Below are positions 1 to 10,976 of a DNA stretch of 64,000 nt, piece by piece. The notes beneath the pieces were generated by a model, which saw only the letters and a list, made by a program, of their open reading frames with translations, was not told where the DNA came from and did not search any database. Each line of letters opens with the position of its first letter. Position 1 is the stretch's first letter. A program made the translations under genes and the position numbers. The stretch covers positions 226,403,501-226,467,500 of the forward strand of contig NC_134137.1 in assembly GCF_033958435.1 (NCBI RefSeq), in the 5' to 3' direction. Source of the DNA: Carettochelys insculpta (lineage: Eukaryota; Chordata; Testudines; Carettochelyidae).

Positions 1-549
1 TGAATCCACAGGGCACATACGGTGCCCTAGACTAACAAATTCTAGAAACTCTACATGAAGAGGAAGGGGAGCCCCCCATGCACTCCACTTTCCTTCACTC
101 CTGACTCGCATCGCAACACAATGTCCAGCATGTGCCACGTGAAACACCCTGGATCCTCTGTAGCTGTGGGAATCAGAAGCCAGGCCTGTTAAGCTGCCCT
201 CCCTTCCCCCCATGGTCTGGAAATGTCTTTACTTGAGGCTGGGGGGACTGTGATTCCCAGCTCCAGGAGATGTACCCCATCAACCCAGTGCACAACAGAC
301 AAAGAGAAAGCAGCCAGGAGGAGCAGCATGTGAGGGGGTGATCTGCTCCGATTATGTACCCAATGTCTTGGCATTGACACCTCCAGCTTGGCATGCAGAC
401 ATACAATGGCTAGTGGACAAAGGTAATAGGACTGACTCCTCTGTTCCCTCGCTGGGCTCCACCACTGGGCAGGAGCACTGCTGTTCTGCCTTTCTGGTGA
501 AATTCATAGCCCTAGTGAAATGCGCCTGGGCCTGATAAGGCTAAGAGCC
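1..549. other. Unique sequence, no gene seen
   Basis: No open frame with a recognisable domain and no clear repeat is visible. The short open frames here are chance-length. Confidence 0.5.
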
Positions 550-1512
550 ATAGAATCATAGAATCATAGAACACTAGGACTGGAAGGGACCTCAAGAGGC
601 CATCGAGTCCAGCCCCCTACCCCAATCGCAGGACCAAGTACTATCTAAACCATCCCTGATAGACATCTATCTAACCTGTTCTTAAATATCTCCAGCCATG
701 GAGATTCCACAACCTCCCTTGGCAATTTATTCCACTGTTTGACCACCCTGACAGTTAGGAACTTTTTCCTAATGTCCAACCTAAACCTCCCTTGCTGCAG
801 TTTAAGCCCGTTGCCTCTTGTTCTATCCTCAGAGGCCAAGAAGAACACGTTTTCTCCCTCCTCCTTATGACTCCCTTTTAGATACCTGAAAACCGCTATC
901 ATGTCTCCCCTCAATCTTCTCTTTTCCAAACTAAACAAGCCCAGTTCTTTCAACCTTTTTTCATCGATCACATTCTCTAGACCTTTAGTCATTCTTGTCG
1001 CTCTTTTCTGGACCCTCTCAAGTTTCCCCACATCTTTTTTGAACTGCAGTGCCCAGAACTGGACACAATACTCCAGCTGAGGCCTAACCAGCGCAGAGTA
1101 GAGCGGAAGAATGACTTCTCGTGTCTTGTTCACAACACACCTGTTAATGCATTCCAGAATCATGTTTGCTTTTTTTGCAACAGCATCACACTGTTGACTC
1201 ATATTTAACTTGTGGTCCACTATAACCCCTAGATCCCTTTCTGCTGTAGTCATTCCTAGACAGTCTCTCCCCATTCTGTATGTGTGAAACTGATTGTTCC
1301 TTCCCAAGTGCAGCACTTTGCATTTGTCCTTATTAAACTTCATCCTGTTCACCTCAGACCATTTCTCCAATTTATCCAGATCATTTTGAATTATGACCCT
1401 GTCCTCCAAAGCAGTTGCAACCCCTACCAGCTTGGTATCATCTGCAAACTTAGTAAGCGTACTTTCTGTGCCAATATCTAAATCATTGATGAAGACATGC
1501 ACTGGTAAGCTG
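550..1512 (-). mobile_element. CR1 LINE, 5'-truncated, minus strand
   Basis: The plus-strand left edge is a run of ATAGAATC units, the reverse complement of the short tandem repeat that ends CR1 elements in birds and reptiles. Reading leftward, the insert holds the C-terminal third of CR1 ORF2 followed by a short 3' end. The copy starts abruptly within the reverse transcriptase near 1,510, the usual 5' truncation of CR1 made by target-primed reverse transcription. No target-site duplication could be fixed by eye. Confidence 0.93.
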
Positions 1513-1520
1513 GGAAACAA
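645..1520 (-). pseudogene. CR1 ORF2 C-terminal fragment (reverse transcriptase)
   Basis: A 291-codon open frame encodes the C-terminal part of the CR1 ORF2 protein. In the full protein an N-terminal endonuclease nicks DNA and a reverse transcriptase copies the element's own RNA into the nick. Near the N-terminus the frame shows FINDLD followed by [12 protein letters not shown] is the catalytic aspartate pair of the polymerase (motif C). Further on come KCKVLHLGRNN, ERDLGVIVD and YCVQFWALQFKKDVGKLERVQKRAT, typical of the CR1 thumb and C-terminal region. The endonuclease and the first polymerase motifs are missing, so the fragment cannot work alone. The first methionine is arbitrary because the frame runs into flanking DNA. 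The frame is uninterrupted, which suggests a moderately young copy. Confidence 0.9.
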
Positions 1521-3369
1521 GACAGGTATAGTTCTTCGTGCCCAGACTCATGCCATCATACTGCTGGGAAGGAGAAACAAAAGGAGGAACAGATACCTGG
1601 GTGACTCTGGAGAGCCCAGGAAAGCCTGTTTAGGTTGCCCTGCTCCAATCCCCGTTCTGCACCTTCCATCATCATTCCAGCCAGCCAGCGTGTGACCTAG
1701 CATGTCCCATCCAGGGCAAATGAGAGCCCACAATCTCCTTCCTCTAAGAATGTAACCAGCCCAGCACCCAGTAGTGCAGGTGGGACCCAGGTCCATAACA
1801 CCTTCAGCTAATTGGCTCCGCATGCTCCCTTTTACTCATATAATCTATTCTCCACTCAGCCTTTTTCACTTCTTCTGTGCAGTCAGAAATTTCAGTGATT
1901 GTCCCCCATAACCCACAATCCATTTTCCTCCTCAACATGCTGGCCTCTGTCTGTCTCCTCTGCAGTCACTCTGTAAGCCACCGAGGCAAACTGCTTTTAC
2001 CCAAAGCATTACTTAAACCTACTGTGTGCTGTACTCTATTCATCACATATCCCCTGGGTATTAGTCACTTGCCCATGGGCTATTTCCTTACTGTTGGTCT
2101 ATGCCAAACCGTATTTCTCATGCACTGCTTAATCATCCAAACAGGCAAAATCCTTTGGAATCCGATTGTGCTGTCTGCCCCTCACTATGTGCTTTGTCAC
2201 CAAGTTAGCATTACCTCCAGACCTTGTTTTCACTACCTCCCAATCCTCCCGTTACTAACATGAACCGTTTGTCTCTTTGGCTTCCCTTTGCCCAATGCCT
2301 GTAAAACAGATCTCTCCCCAAACCAGCACTCTCTCCTATCCATCATGGCCCCCTTCAGCTGCTGCTCCATTGCCCAAGTCCTGGCCCACACCGGAGGAAA
2401 TGCAAGATACATCAAATTGAGTTAACAGCCTCACAGCAGTCATATATTTGAAGCCAATGGGAAGTGCTGTTCCCAGCTTGGGGAGACTCCAGGTGCTACC
2501 TTGAACAGGGGCTAAAACAGCCATGTGCCTGTGGTGGATGCACAGTGGCTGGAGCTAGCGGCCATAGTACGATCCTGCTCAGCTTCCTGAGTGCGCAGTC
2601 AGGTGGCTGGCCAAGCCTACTACCAGGCCGCCTGGGCCACACTGCTATGTTTAGGCATTAGCTAGAGCATAGGTAAAGCCTGTGCATCTACCTGAGATGG
2701 GGATTACACCTCCCCGCATCTGAGTGGATGTATCCCTGGAGTCCTGGCCCTCCCATCTCTAACCACTAACCCGCAGTCCCTCTTTTCAGGTAATAAATTA
2801 AACTTCCATTAAAGATTAACCAGTCTTGTTCCTCTCCCTCTGTGGGTGGATATTCCCAGGCATTGGTGCTTTGTCCCCTTGAAGTGCAGCAAACCTGTTT
2901 AGAATCAGCTCGGGTGTTTGTTCACTGCGTAGCTTGCCAGTTGTTGACTTGGAAACCTGATGCCTGAAGTAGGTATTTGCTGCCACCTGAAAGATGGGAA
3001 CAAAGTAACCATTGTACACCTCATCTGCTAGTGTATACTCTCCACACTTGTTTTTTAGGAGTCTCAGTGGGCTCCTTTCGAACCTTCAGTGGTTGCACGG
3101 TGGCCTGAATAGTAGGCCGGTACCTGCAAAACAGAGCTGTGGAAAGACATGCTGAACAAAGGCTGGTCCTTCGTGGCAGCTGAGCCGTTGTAAAGGAGCC
3201 TCAGGTTCCCCAGTCGCTCAGTAGGGAAAGCTTTCAATTAAACCATCAGAGCCCAACACTGCCCAGGCATAGTGTCCCCTGCGCTCTGGAGCCAGCATTG
3301 ATAAAAACCAGCTTTAAGATCATGCTGTGTATTGGCTCTTTCCATACCTTTGAATGAAGCAGTTAGTCC
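1513..3369. other. Unique sequence, no gene seen
   Basis: No domain-bearing frame, promoter or clear repeat was recognised. The frames of 60-130 codons here show no family features. Confidence 0.45.
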
Positions 3370-3510
3370 CAGGGACCTGGGAGTCAGCACTCCTGGGTCC
3401 CATGCCAGCCACTGCCACTGACTCCCTGTGTGACCTTGTCCAAGTAGCAGCGCCGCTCTGTGCTTCTCTTTCCCTCCTGTGACACTGGGCTGGTAACACT
3501 TCCTGGACAA
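3370..3510 (+). repeat. MIR SINE fragment
   Basis: The stretch contains the MIR-like order 'CACTGACTCCCTGTGTGACC', then 'TTGTCCAAGTA', then a pyrimidine-rich CTCTGTG region. This matches the conserved core of the old amniote MIR SINE (tRNA-derived). Confidence 0.6.
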
Positions 3511-4640
3511 CCTAGAAGGCACGCGTGAGGTTTGTAATACACAGGTGCAGTGTCACTCAAGATATAATTGAGGTCACCTCCATGACCCACCCAGCCCCGG
3601 AACATGGGTCTTTTCTGTTTGGCCACACCCACAGAATAGCCCTCTGGTTTGAGACCAACACAGGGCCATTTCTGTTTGGCATCACTCAACACAGTATCCT
3701 GGGGCATGGACATCTCAACTTTTTTGTAATTTACCAATGATTCTTCTTCCCGTCGCAGACTACAGGCGTGGGGCTATCCGGCATTACCTGCCTAAAACCC
3801 TCCAGCAGCCCAGCCCAGCAATTCTGCACATACACAGAGCCTGTTGGCTAAGGATCATCTCATAACACAAGCCCCAGGGAATTAGATCCTCACAGGACAG
3901 GGCTGCCCTAGCTGGGTATCACCTAACGGTGACCTCTCACGCCCGCTGACACTGAGAGAAAAAATGCCCAAGACCTTAAACTGGACTGAAAGCTGCTGGC
4001 CCCTGTGCTGTCTCTCTTTGTCCACCCCATAGCCAGTCTTCTCGTTCTCCCTGCAAGCTTGCTGCTTTCAGCCCACCAGGGCCTTTGTATCCAATACAGA
4101 AGTTAATATTTCATCTTGAGACTAGGGAAAATTGAGCTAGCCTTGAAATGCCAAAGGTAGGTTTAAAATATTCCCGGATTGACTCATAAAGTCTCCTATT
4201 AGGAATGTACCTTCTGATAAGGAAATGGCTCTGTACCTAGACTAACAGCTGGGGAAGCTATTTGTGGAAATCAGTGTCATTTACATATCTGTATCATTTT
4301 CATGTGGCTGCCCCAGTCTCTGCTTTTATGGAGACTAATCTGGTTACTCAATCAGGTGCAGGGAGGGGCAAAGTGCAAACTCTCCCAGCTCAAGGCAGCT
4401 TCCCAGCAGGAAGAAATCAGGTCACTGTATATGGACTTACTTGTTCCTACTGCCCCGGACTCTCAACTCTGCTCCAGAGCAGATTTATAAAAGATCAAAT
4501 AATAAGGATGGGATGAATAATTAAATCTCCCTGTAAATAATTAAGCACAACCTGTTCACTTATCTGCTGTCATTCAGAAGAGCCCAAAGGACTCTGCTGA
4601 ATATTAGGCAGTGGGGGAGAGAGAGACAGACAGACGTATG
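3511..4640. other. Unique sequence, no gene seen
   Basis: Nothing recognised. An AT-rich, unique-looking part lies around 4,100-4,560. Confidence 0.4.
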
Positions 4641-4795
4641 CACAGGACAGGGAATCAGGAAGTCCCAGCTTCTACTTCTGGCTCTTCTGCTGATTTGCTG
4701 CATGTCCTTGGTGAAGTCACTTTGCCTCTGCCTCAGTTTCTCCATCAGTAACATTGGACTGATAGTAACACCTGCCTGCCTTGCAAATAAATATT
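4641..4795 (+). repeat. MIR SINE
   Basis: A well preserved MIR core: 'CTTGGTGAAGTCACTTTGCC', then 'CTGCCTCAGTTTCTCCATC', then a GTAACA region that corresponds to the MIR 3' half. It is old and ends near 4,795, just before the CR1 copy. Confidence 0.75.
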
Positions 4796-4829
4796 TTGTA
4801 TAGTTCTTTGAATATATATAGTATTACTG

Positions 4830-6245
4830 AAACTCTCAACATCCAAATGAAAGTGGCAGGCAGCTTGGATGAATGTGATCATGAAATAATAAGAGTTCTT
4901 GAGTCTAAGGATTGGTAAAAGGGAGAACAGCAGAATAAAGATAATGGATTTCAGGACAGCAGACTTTAGTCAACACTGAGAGCCGGGGGGTAAGGTCCCA
5001 CAGAAAGCAAGACTACGAGGAAAAACAGTTGAAGACAGTTGTCAATTTTTCAAAGGGGCATTACTAATGGCAAGATTAAACTATTCCTCTATGTAGGAAA
5101 GACAGGAATTGTGGCAAAGAGACCTGCTTGGTTTAACCAGGAGATCTTGAATGACCTAAAAATCAGAAAGCAATTGTATAAAAAGTGGAAACTAGGTCAA
5201 AATACAAAGGAGGAATATAAACAAATAACATAGGAATGTAGGGGCAATATTAGAAAGGTGAAAGCACAAAATGAGCTCAGTCTAGCTTGAGACATGAAGG
5301 GAAGCAAGAAAACATTCTACAAGTATATTAGGAGCATGAGCAACATGAAGGACAGGGTAGGCCCATGGCTCAGTGAGGAGGGAGGAACAATAACAGAAAG
5401 TGTGGCAGCGGCAGAGGTTCTTAATGATTTCTTTATTTCAGTTTTCACCAAGAAGGCTGATGGAGACTGTATGCCTAACATAGTGGATGCTGGTGGAAAT
5501 GGGGTAGGTCAAGAAGTTAAAATAGGGAAAGAAAAAGTTTAAAAAGTACTTAAAAAGTTAAAGGTCTTCAAGTCACCAGGGCCTGATGAGATGCATCCTA
5601 GAATACTCAAGGAGCTGATAGAGGAGGTATCTGAGTCCCTAGCTATCATCTTTGAAAAGTCATGGAAGTCAGGAGAGATTCCAGAAGATTGGAAAAAGGC
5701 AAATATAGTGCCCATCTACAGAAAGGGAAATAAGGACAATCCAGGAAATTACAGACCAGTCAACTTTAACTTCAGTGCCAGGAAAGATGATGGAGCAAAC
5801 AATTCAGAATCCATCTACAAACATCTGGATGATAAAAAGGTAATAGTCAGCATGGATTTGTCAGGCACAAATCACATCAGACCGACGTGATCGCTTTCTT
5901 TGATTATAATAATAAGCCTTGTGGACAAAGGGGAAGCAGCAGATATGGTATACCTAGACTTTAGTAAAGCATTTGATACGTTATCACGTGACCTTCTTAT
6001 CAGTAAACAAGGGAAATGCAACCTAGATGGGGTTACTATCAGTTGGATAACAGTTGGATAACCATTTACAGAGAGTAGCTATCAATGGGTTGCAGTCATG
6101 CTGTAGGGTTCCACAGGGGCCCATTTTAGAGCTAGTTCTGTTCAACATCTTCATTAATGATTTTGACAATGGCACAGAGAGTATACTGATCAACTTTGCA
6201 GATGATATCAAGCTGGGTCCCTTCCAGTTCTAGTATTCTATGATA
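4830..6245 (+). mobile_element. CR1 LINE, decayed, plus strand
   Basis: The insert carries the linker and the first half of the CR1 reverse transcriptase in several broken frames. It then jumps through the fingers and palm regions with deletions and ends in 'TTCTAGTATTCTATGATACT', the characteristic CR1 3' terminus. Compared with the copies at 0.55-1.5 kb and 62.9-64 kb it is older, with stops and deletions throughout. Confidence 0.9.
5039..6225 (+). pseudogene. CR1 ORF2 remnant (reverse transcriptase N-terminal half)
   Basis: Consecutive frames at 5,039-5,233, 5,294-5,542 and 5,591-5,890 read as one damaged ORF2. They show [15 protein letters not shown] and KKTFYKYI (the linker after the endonuclease), VLNDFFISVFTKK, SPGPDEMHPRILKEL, IPEDWKKANIVPIYRKG and NPGNYRPVN. 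The last three are the conserved fingers motifs of CR1-type polymerases. A plus-strand remnant near 5,950-6,220 reads like YLDFSKAFD and then FINDFDNG, with stops between. The FADD box is just recognisable at 6,195-6,210 as FADDI. Multiple stops and at least three frameshifts make it inactive. Confidence 0.88.
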
Positions 6246-7254
6246 CTATGGACATAGAATCTTCCACAGGAGGAGTTTTAGAGGTGCAGAATGCAATCAG
6301 CCAAATTGGAATTTAGCAAGAATAGCTGGACTAAATACCCCTACTCTTGTCCAAAGCTTCATAGCGCCTTTAATGACCCTTGTGACCCTTATCTTACCTG
6401 AATAAATGTGTTTCTGGCAGCACCAGCATCCCTGGGTGCCACCAGTTTGGGACTGAATTAGAGCACAATGGAATGACCACCATCATGCTGTGCAGCACAA
6501 AAGTTGCCCCTGGAAGTCTTCCAGCACATGCCTAACCAGCCCCAAGGTCAGAGATGACGACACAGCAAGAAGTGCAATCTAGCAGCAAAGTACTGAGCAA
6601 CAAGAGCTGCAGGCGTCCCTCCAGCTCTACAGAGGATCTCAGGTTAAGGGATGTGGATGTGTTTGACCACTGTCAGCTTCACCATTCCCCCTCACCAAAG
6701 ATCCACTCTGAGGTGTGGAGCTGCCAGTAATGTAATTCCATAGGGAAGTTGTCCATTCAGTCCAACAGTTAGACTTTCTATTGAATTACTGGGAAACAAT
6801 GCAAGCAGATACCAGCTGGCAACACTCCCAGTTCTGCTCTCTCACAAAAAGCAGGATGTGCTACAGGGAAATCATTCATCTTCCTGTGCAAAGTATTCTA
6901 AACCCACCCCAAATCCAGCTGCATGTGTGGCTCTGTTGTTCCCTCAAACCTCAGTGCAGGTCAACGAATATTGAATGAATTTGGACTGATGCTGCTCACA
7001 CAATTCTGTACCCAATCCCATTCTCCAGACACCAGTTCCCTCTGCCAAACCCTGCCACCTATACATATTTTCTTTCTCTTTTGTGAGACCCTATCACCTA
7101 GATTCCTCCTCCTGCTCATTCATCACTGTGAAGCTTCTGGGGTGCTGCCAGGTGAACTTTACTGTCCTACCAAACAGAAGGGTCCGAGGTGACCCTCAAG
7201 AAGTCACCAGCCAGAAGGGAAAGCCACTGGGGCTGCCAGCCACTATGGGTTCCA
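6246..7254. other. Unique sequence, no gene seen
   Basis: No domain-bearing frame or clear repeat was recognised. Confidence 0.4.
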
Positions 7255-7585
7255 GGACAATATGGGAGGGGGAGCCCAGCTCTGTGCCCTCAAAGGGGCG
7301 GGCCCCAGGGTGGAAAGGGCAGGGTCAAGAGCGTCAGCCCTTAGCATTGCTCAGATAGCAGGCTGGGCCCCCACTCCCTCCCTCAGAGCCGCGCAGAAAG
7401 GCAGAGCAGCAATAGCTCAGCAATTCAGATGGGCCCAAAGCTCTGGCTGCTGCTGCCTCCGAAGTAATAGTGGAAGCAGCCAGCGCTCCCAGCCCCTTCG
7501 ATATGCTAGGCCCTGGAGCAACTGCCCCCTTTGTTCCCCCCTCCTGCCAGTGGAGCTGGTAAAAGCAGCTCAATAGACAATAGAC
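7255..7585 (+). repeat. Unclassified GC-rich interspersed repeat, copy 1
   Basis: This stretch and 16,850-17,240 share the same order of blocks: 'GCAATTCA(G/A)A(T/G)GGGCC', a GCTGCTGC-rich part, 'GGAAGCAGCCAG' versus 'GGAAGTGGCAGCCAG', and then a CTGGAGCAACTGCCCC-like block. The shared order shows that both are copies of one dispersed repeat. I cannot name the family. The open frames on both strands here come from GC richness. Confidence 0.5.
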
Positions 7586-8429
7586 TGAAGCAGGTTATTT
7601 TGTTGTGCAGATTTTGGGGCCCGGAGGATGCAAGGTAAAAACTGAAACTGACTTTGGGTTTGGTTGGGATTAATTCTGCAAAACCTCATCAGCTGGGATT
7701 CCGTTCACATACCCCACATCCTGACCGCCTTTGGAAAGCCTGCTGCAAGTTTTATTCCCCACGTGACTGCTGCATGCTGCCAAAGAGCTGCCTCTGCTAA
7801 TCATCCACCCAACTGCCTAAGGCCAGCCCACACAGCCAACACCCGTAGGCCCAGGCACAGCTGGCATGGCATTAAGATTCTATGGCTACACCTTTCCTGG
7901 TTAAGTCCTAAACCAAGCAAAGGCTTTGGGACTTTTTTCTCCCAGGCTGGTCAAGTTCAGTGATGCATGTCTAATCCCTTCTTTGAGTGAAGGCTACCCG
8001 CATTCCTGCCTCCCTCATGGAACCTTACATAATGGCTATCTATTTAGTTAATGAGTGGAGCTGGAGAAATTTCCACTGCCCCGGGGCCTGGGAAGAACGC
8101 GAGGGCACAGCTTCTGCCTCTCGCGTGCTACCCTGGGATTGTCCTGTGGACTAGTGGAGCACAATGGAATATAATTTTGTTGCTTGAGGAGTTAATGAAT
8201 GAAATTATATTGCGGCAGCACAAGGAATAAAAGGGAGCCGGAGGGCTCAGGAAAGTCACATGGCTTCCTAGCTGCAGTGAGGAGAGTGCAGGCTGGATTG
8301 ATCAGGCTGTGCTCTTATCAGTGCCTGCGGTGCAGCAGGGTCAGGCCCATTCTGCTTTGGGATATGAGATCGCTCCAAAAAGGGCCTCATGCCAACCACT
8401 GAGGTCCCAAAGGGTTACAAAAAAGTGAA
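7586..8429. other. Unique sequence, no gene seen
   Basis: Nothing recognised beyond chance-length frames. Confidence 0.4.
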
Positions 8430-8725
8430 GCTTGGCAGGCCAGCTCTGCCGTAGACAGCAAAGTCAATTGTAGATACATAATTCTTACCACAGCAATTGC
8501 ATAGCTGGAATCGATTTATCTGCAATCTACTTCCCTGGCTGTCCTCACTGAGGGAGGTTGGTGGGAGAAACTCTCCCGTCAACCTCCCATCCTCCTCACG
8601 AGAATAAGGAGCACAGAGGTCGATTGCTAACCCCAGACAGTTCAATTTTGTGTGTCCCTACTAGGCACGCAAAATTGAACCCCAGCGCAGCGGAGACACA
8701 CATAGTCAGTCGGCTGCAGCCTTGC
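8430..8725. repeat. Probable MITE remnant with internal palindrome
   Basis: Around 8,637-8,683 the sequence 'GTTCAATTTTGTGTGTCC' is followed by its near inverse 'GGCACGCAAAATTGAACC', forming a hairpin. This is typical of the ends of small turtle DNA elements. Terminal repeats and a target duplication were not fixed, so the class is unknown. Confidence 0.4.
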
Positions 8726-9802
8726 CTGACGTCAGTCATGAGTCAATGCCCCCGGGCGCTGTGGGCAGGTCATTTGGCAGGTGGCAGTTTTCCCACTGAG
8801 TAAGTCCAGCATCAGCAGCCTGTAGGATGTGGGGGGGGTGCTGCAGAGAACTGATGTGGTTATAAAAACATCTGTAGCTTGTCCCCCTTAGGCCTTCCAG
8901 TTTTGGAGCTGGGCTGGGATTAGTCATTGCCAGAGCCAGAGATTTCCTGTATAAAGTGCTCTTGCAAGCACTGTGTTCGGGGCAGCTAGAAATGCCAGAG
9001 TGTTAGTCCTGCAGCACTTGCTGGTGCTTGAATGTACACTCTGCCACCGGGTGTTTGCGTGGGATGCCAAGTGTGCCTCTTAAAAGTGGCACTAGAATGC
9101 TTAGAATGTTTATAGACTGGGGGCCAGATTCTCAGCTGATGTGAACTGGTGAAGTTCCAGTGAGGTAATGGCACCAGGCTGATTTGCATTAGCCCTTGGA
9201 CTATCAGGGGAGACAGAGTTTGGAGACTAGTAGTTGCTGGGCACCCCCCCAGGACCTGACCTTTTTACTTGTGTTTGATGTGAGGGAAAATCCACTATGC
9301 ATACAAGTAGTAGCCTGGCTGGCTGCCATTTCTATTGTGTGGGCAATAGTAAGGGAATATTTAACTGCTGGAGGAACATTCCCTTCCAGGGATGGCAGCG
9401 GCAAAGTTAATCAGTTTCCAGATGACATTAAAGATGCAGGTTACAGGAGGATAAAAGTTCAAACTCTTAAGGATGTTCAAAGTCTGTCACCACCGCCTCT
9501 GTAGTAGTTACGGGTATAAGAGCTGAATGCTAAAGAAGGTGCCTGCCACTTGTACAGAAATGATGACGGTGAACTCTCCCAAAGGCATGTCACAGCATGG
9601 AGGGACAGGAAAAGGATTCATCTGATGACCGCCAGTTCCAGAGTCCTCTGTGCCACCTTCTCTGGCCGCTCACCACATCCCACTGGATCCTCATGCCAGC
9701 CGCTGAGGTTCTTCTGAGCCCCTGTCACATACAGCAAGAGTAACTAACCACAGGAACACTTTGACAAGGGTGGATGCTCAGTTCTGAAAGAAGACGTGCA
9801 CC
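8726..9802. other. Unique sequence, no gene seen
   Basis: Nothing recognised. Confidence 0.4.
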
Positions 9803-9857
9803 AGCTCAAAAGGAACGAAGGGTCCTGTGGCACCTTATAGACTAACAGAAAAGTTTT

Positions 9858-9895
9858 GAGCATGAGCTTTCGTGAGCACAGACTCACTTCATCAG
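9858..9895 (-). ncRNA. Hammerhead ribozyme-like core, minus strand
   Basis: Read on the minus strand the order is CTGATGA, an extra A, stem II GTGAG/CTCAC closed by a 6-nt loop, GAAA, a 2-bp stem III (GC/GC with a 4-nt loop), then TC as the predicted cleavage site. These are the conserved core parts of a type I hammerhead with very short stem III, known from Penelope-like elements. The single A between CTGATGA and stem II departs from the textbook core. Stem I is not obvious. Activity is inference. Confidence 0.6.
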
Positions 9896-10050
9896 ATGCT
9901 GGTCATGGAAATCTGCAGGGCCGGGTATAAATAAGCCAGAGCAAGGCTGGGGATAACAAGCTTAGCTCAGTCAGGAAGGGTGAGGCTTACTACCAGCAGT
10001 TGATCTGGAGGTGTGAACACCCAGGAAGGGGAAGCTGCTTTTGTATTTAG

Positions 10051-10134
10051 CCAGCCTAAATACAAAAGCAGCTTCCCCTCCCTGGGTATTCACCAGCCTA
10101 AATACAAAAGCAGCTTCCCCTCCCTGGGTATTCA
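10051..10134 (+). repeat. Two identical 42-bp tandem units
   Basis: The unit starting CCAGCCTAAATACAAAAGCA occurs twice without a mismatch. The first unit lies at the centre of symmetry of the palindrome, so the duplication is likely a slippage product at the hairpin apex. Confidence 0.9.
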
Positions 10135-10252
10135 CACCTCCAGATCAACTGCTGGTAGTAAGCCTCACCTCTGCTGACTGAGCTAACCTTGTTATCCCCA
10201 GCCTTGCTCTGGCTTATTTATACCTGGCCCTGCAGATTTCCATGACCAGCAT

Positions 10253-10290
10253 CTGATGAAGTGAGTCTGTGCTCACGAAAGCTCATGCTC
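10253..10290 (+). ncRNA. Hammerhead ribozyme-like core, plus strand
   Basis: CTGATGA at 10,253-10,259 is followed by an extra A and stem II GTGAG (10,261-10,265) / CTCAC (10,272-10,276). Then come GAAA (10,277-10,280), stem III GC/GC (10,281-10,282 with 10,287-10,288), and UC, with predicted cleavage after 10,290. It mirrors the minus-strand core at 9,858-9,895. The core parts are visible in the sequence. Self-cleavage is inferred from the family. Confidence 0.6.
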
Positions 10291-10549
10291 AAAACTTTTC
10301 TGTTAGTCTATAAGGTGCCACAGGACCCTTCTTTTCTCTTACAGATCCAGACTAACATGGCTACCTCTCCGATACTTAGCTCAAAAGGGGCATTCTAGGG
10401 CCCATGTGACATAGGAGGTCAGACTAGATGATCACAACAGTGCCTGCTGGCCTGGAATCTATGAATCCTGAGGAGATTCACTCATGTTCTTCACCAGGAG
10501 TTTGGACAATCTAAAAAAGAGAGAAATGAGGATGCAATACTCTGGAGCT

Positions 10550-10976
10550 GTGTGTACACGAGTCCCTTCCTTTCGGAAGGGGCATGTTTATGAGCAAGTT
10601 CAAAAGATGCTAATGAGGTGCTTCCATGAATATGCAGCACCTCATTAGCATAACAGCAGCCACGGCAATTCGAAAGTGCAGCTTTCGAATCGCGTGCCGC
10701 CAGTGGAGACGGGACTTTCCGAAAGAACACCCCAGTCTTCGAAAGCCCTTCCTCCTAACACCAGATAGGAAGAAGGGCTTTCAAAGACTGAGGGGGGGTC
10801 CTTTCGAAAGGTCCCCGTCTCCACGGGCGGCACGCGGTTCAAAAGCCGCATTTTCGAATTGCCGCAGCCGTCATTATGCTAATGAGGAGCTGCGTATTCA
10901 TGGAAGCACCTGATTAGCATCTTTCGAACCCGCTCATTAACATGCCCCTTCCAAAAGAAGGGGCTCACATACACAC
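10550..10976. mobile_element. Full-length palindromic (fold-back) MITE
   Basis: Almost the whole 427 bp is one imperfect inverted repeat. The left end GTGTGTACACGAGTCCC mirrors the right end GGGGCTCACATACACAC, and matching blocks (GAAGGGGCATG, TGCTAATGAGG, GGAAGCACC, TTCGAA) recur in inverse order to a centre near 10,760. There is no coding capacity. The flanks show a possible 3-bp GCT duplication, which would fit a Harbinger-type element, but this is weak. The ORFs on both strands are by-products of the hairpin. Confidence 0.7.

Larger units (their letters stand above)
9814..10377 (+). mobile_element. Palindromic Penelope-derived insertion (564 bp)
   Basis: The insert is flanked by an exact 11-bp direct repeat, AGCTCAAAAGG, at 9,803-9,813 and 10,378-10,388: a target-site duplication. 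Inside, the two halves are inverted copies of each other, centred near 10,050. The outer arms (about 9,814-9,900 and 10,250-10,333) carry a GGTGCCACAGGACCCTTC block and a hammerhead-like core on each strand. The right end adds a tail, 'CAGACTAACATGGCTACC', also seen in other insertions here. The outer arms resemble the 3' end of the Penelope-like element at 26.4-27.36 kb. A 42-bp unit is duplicated in tandem at 10,051-10,092 and 10,093-10,134. It has no coding capacity, so mobility must have come in trans. Confidence 0.8.

Noticed and set aside
9814..10377. Palindrome as an assembly or chimeric-read artefact
   Set aside because: The arms differ slightly, the target duplication is exact, and four further insertions show the same layout at independent sites.
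10491..10913. Frames on both strands in the 10.6-kb hairpin
   Set aside because: The two strands encode related peptides only because the element is palindromic.
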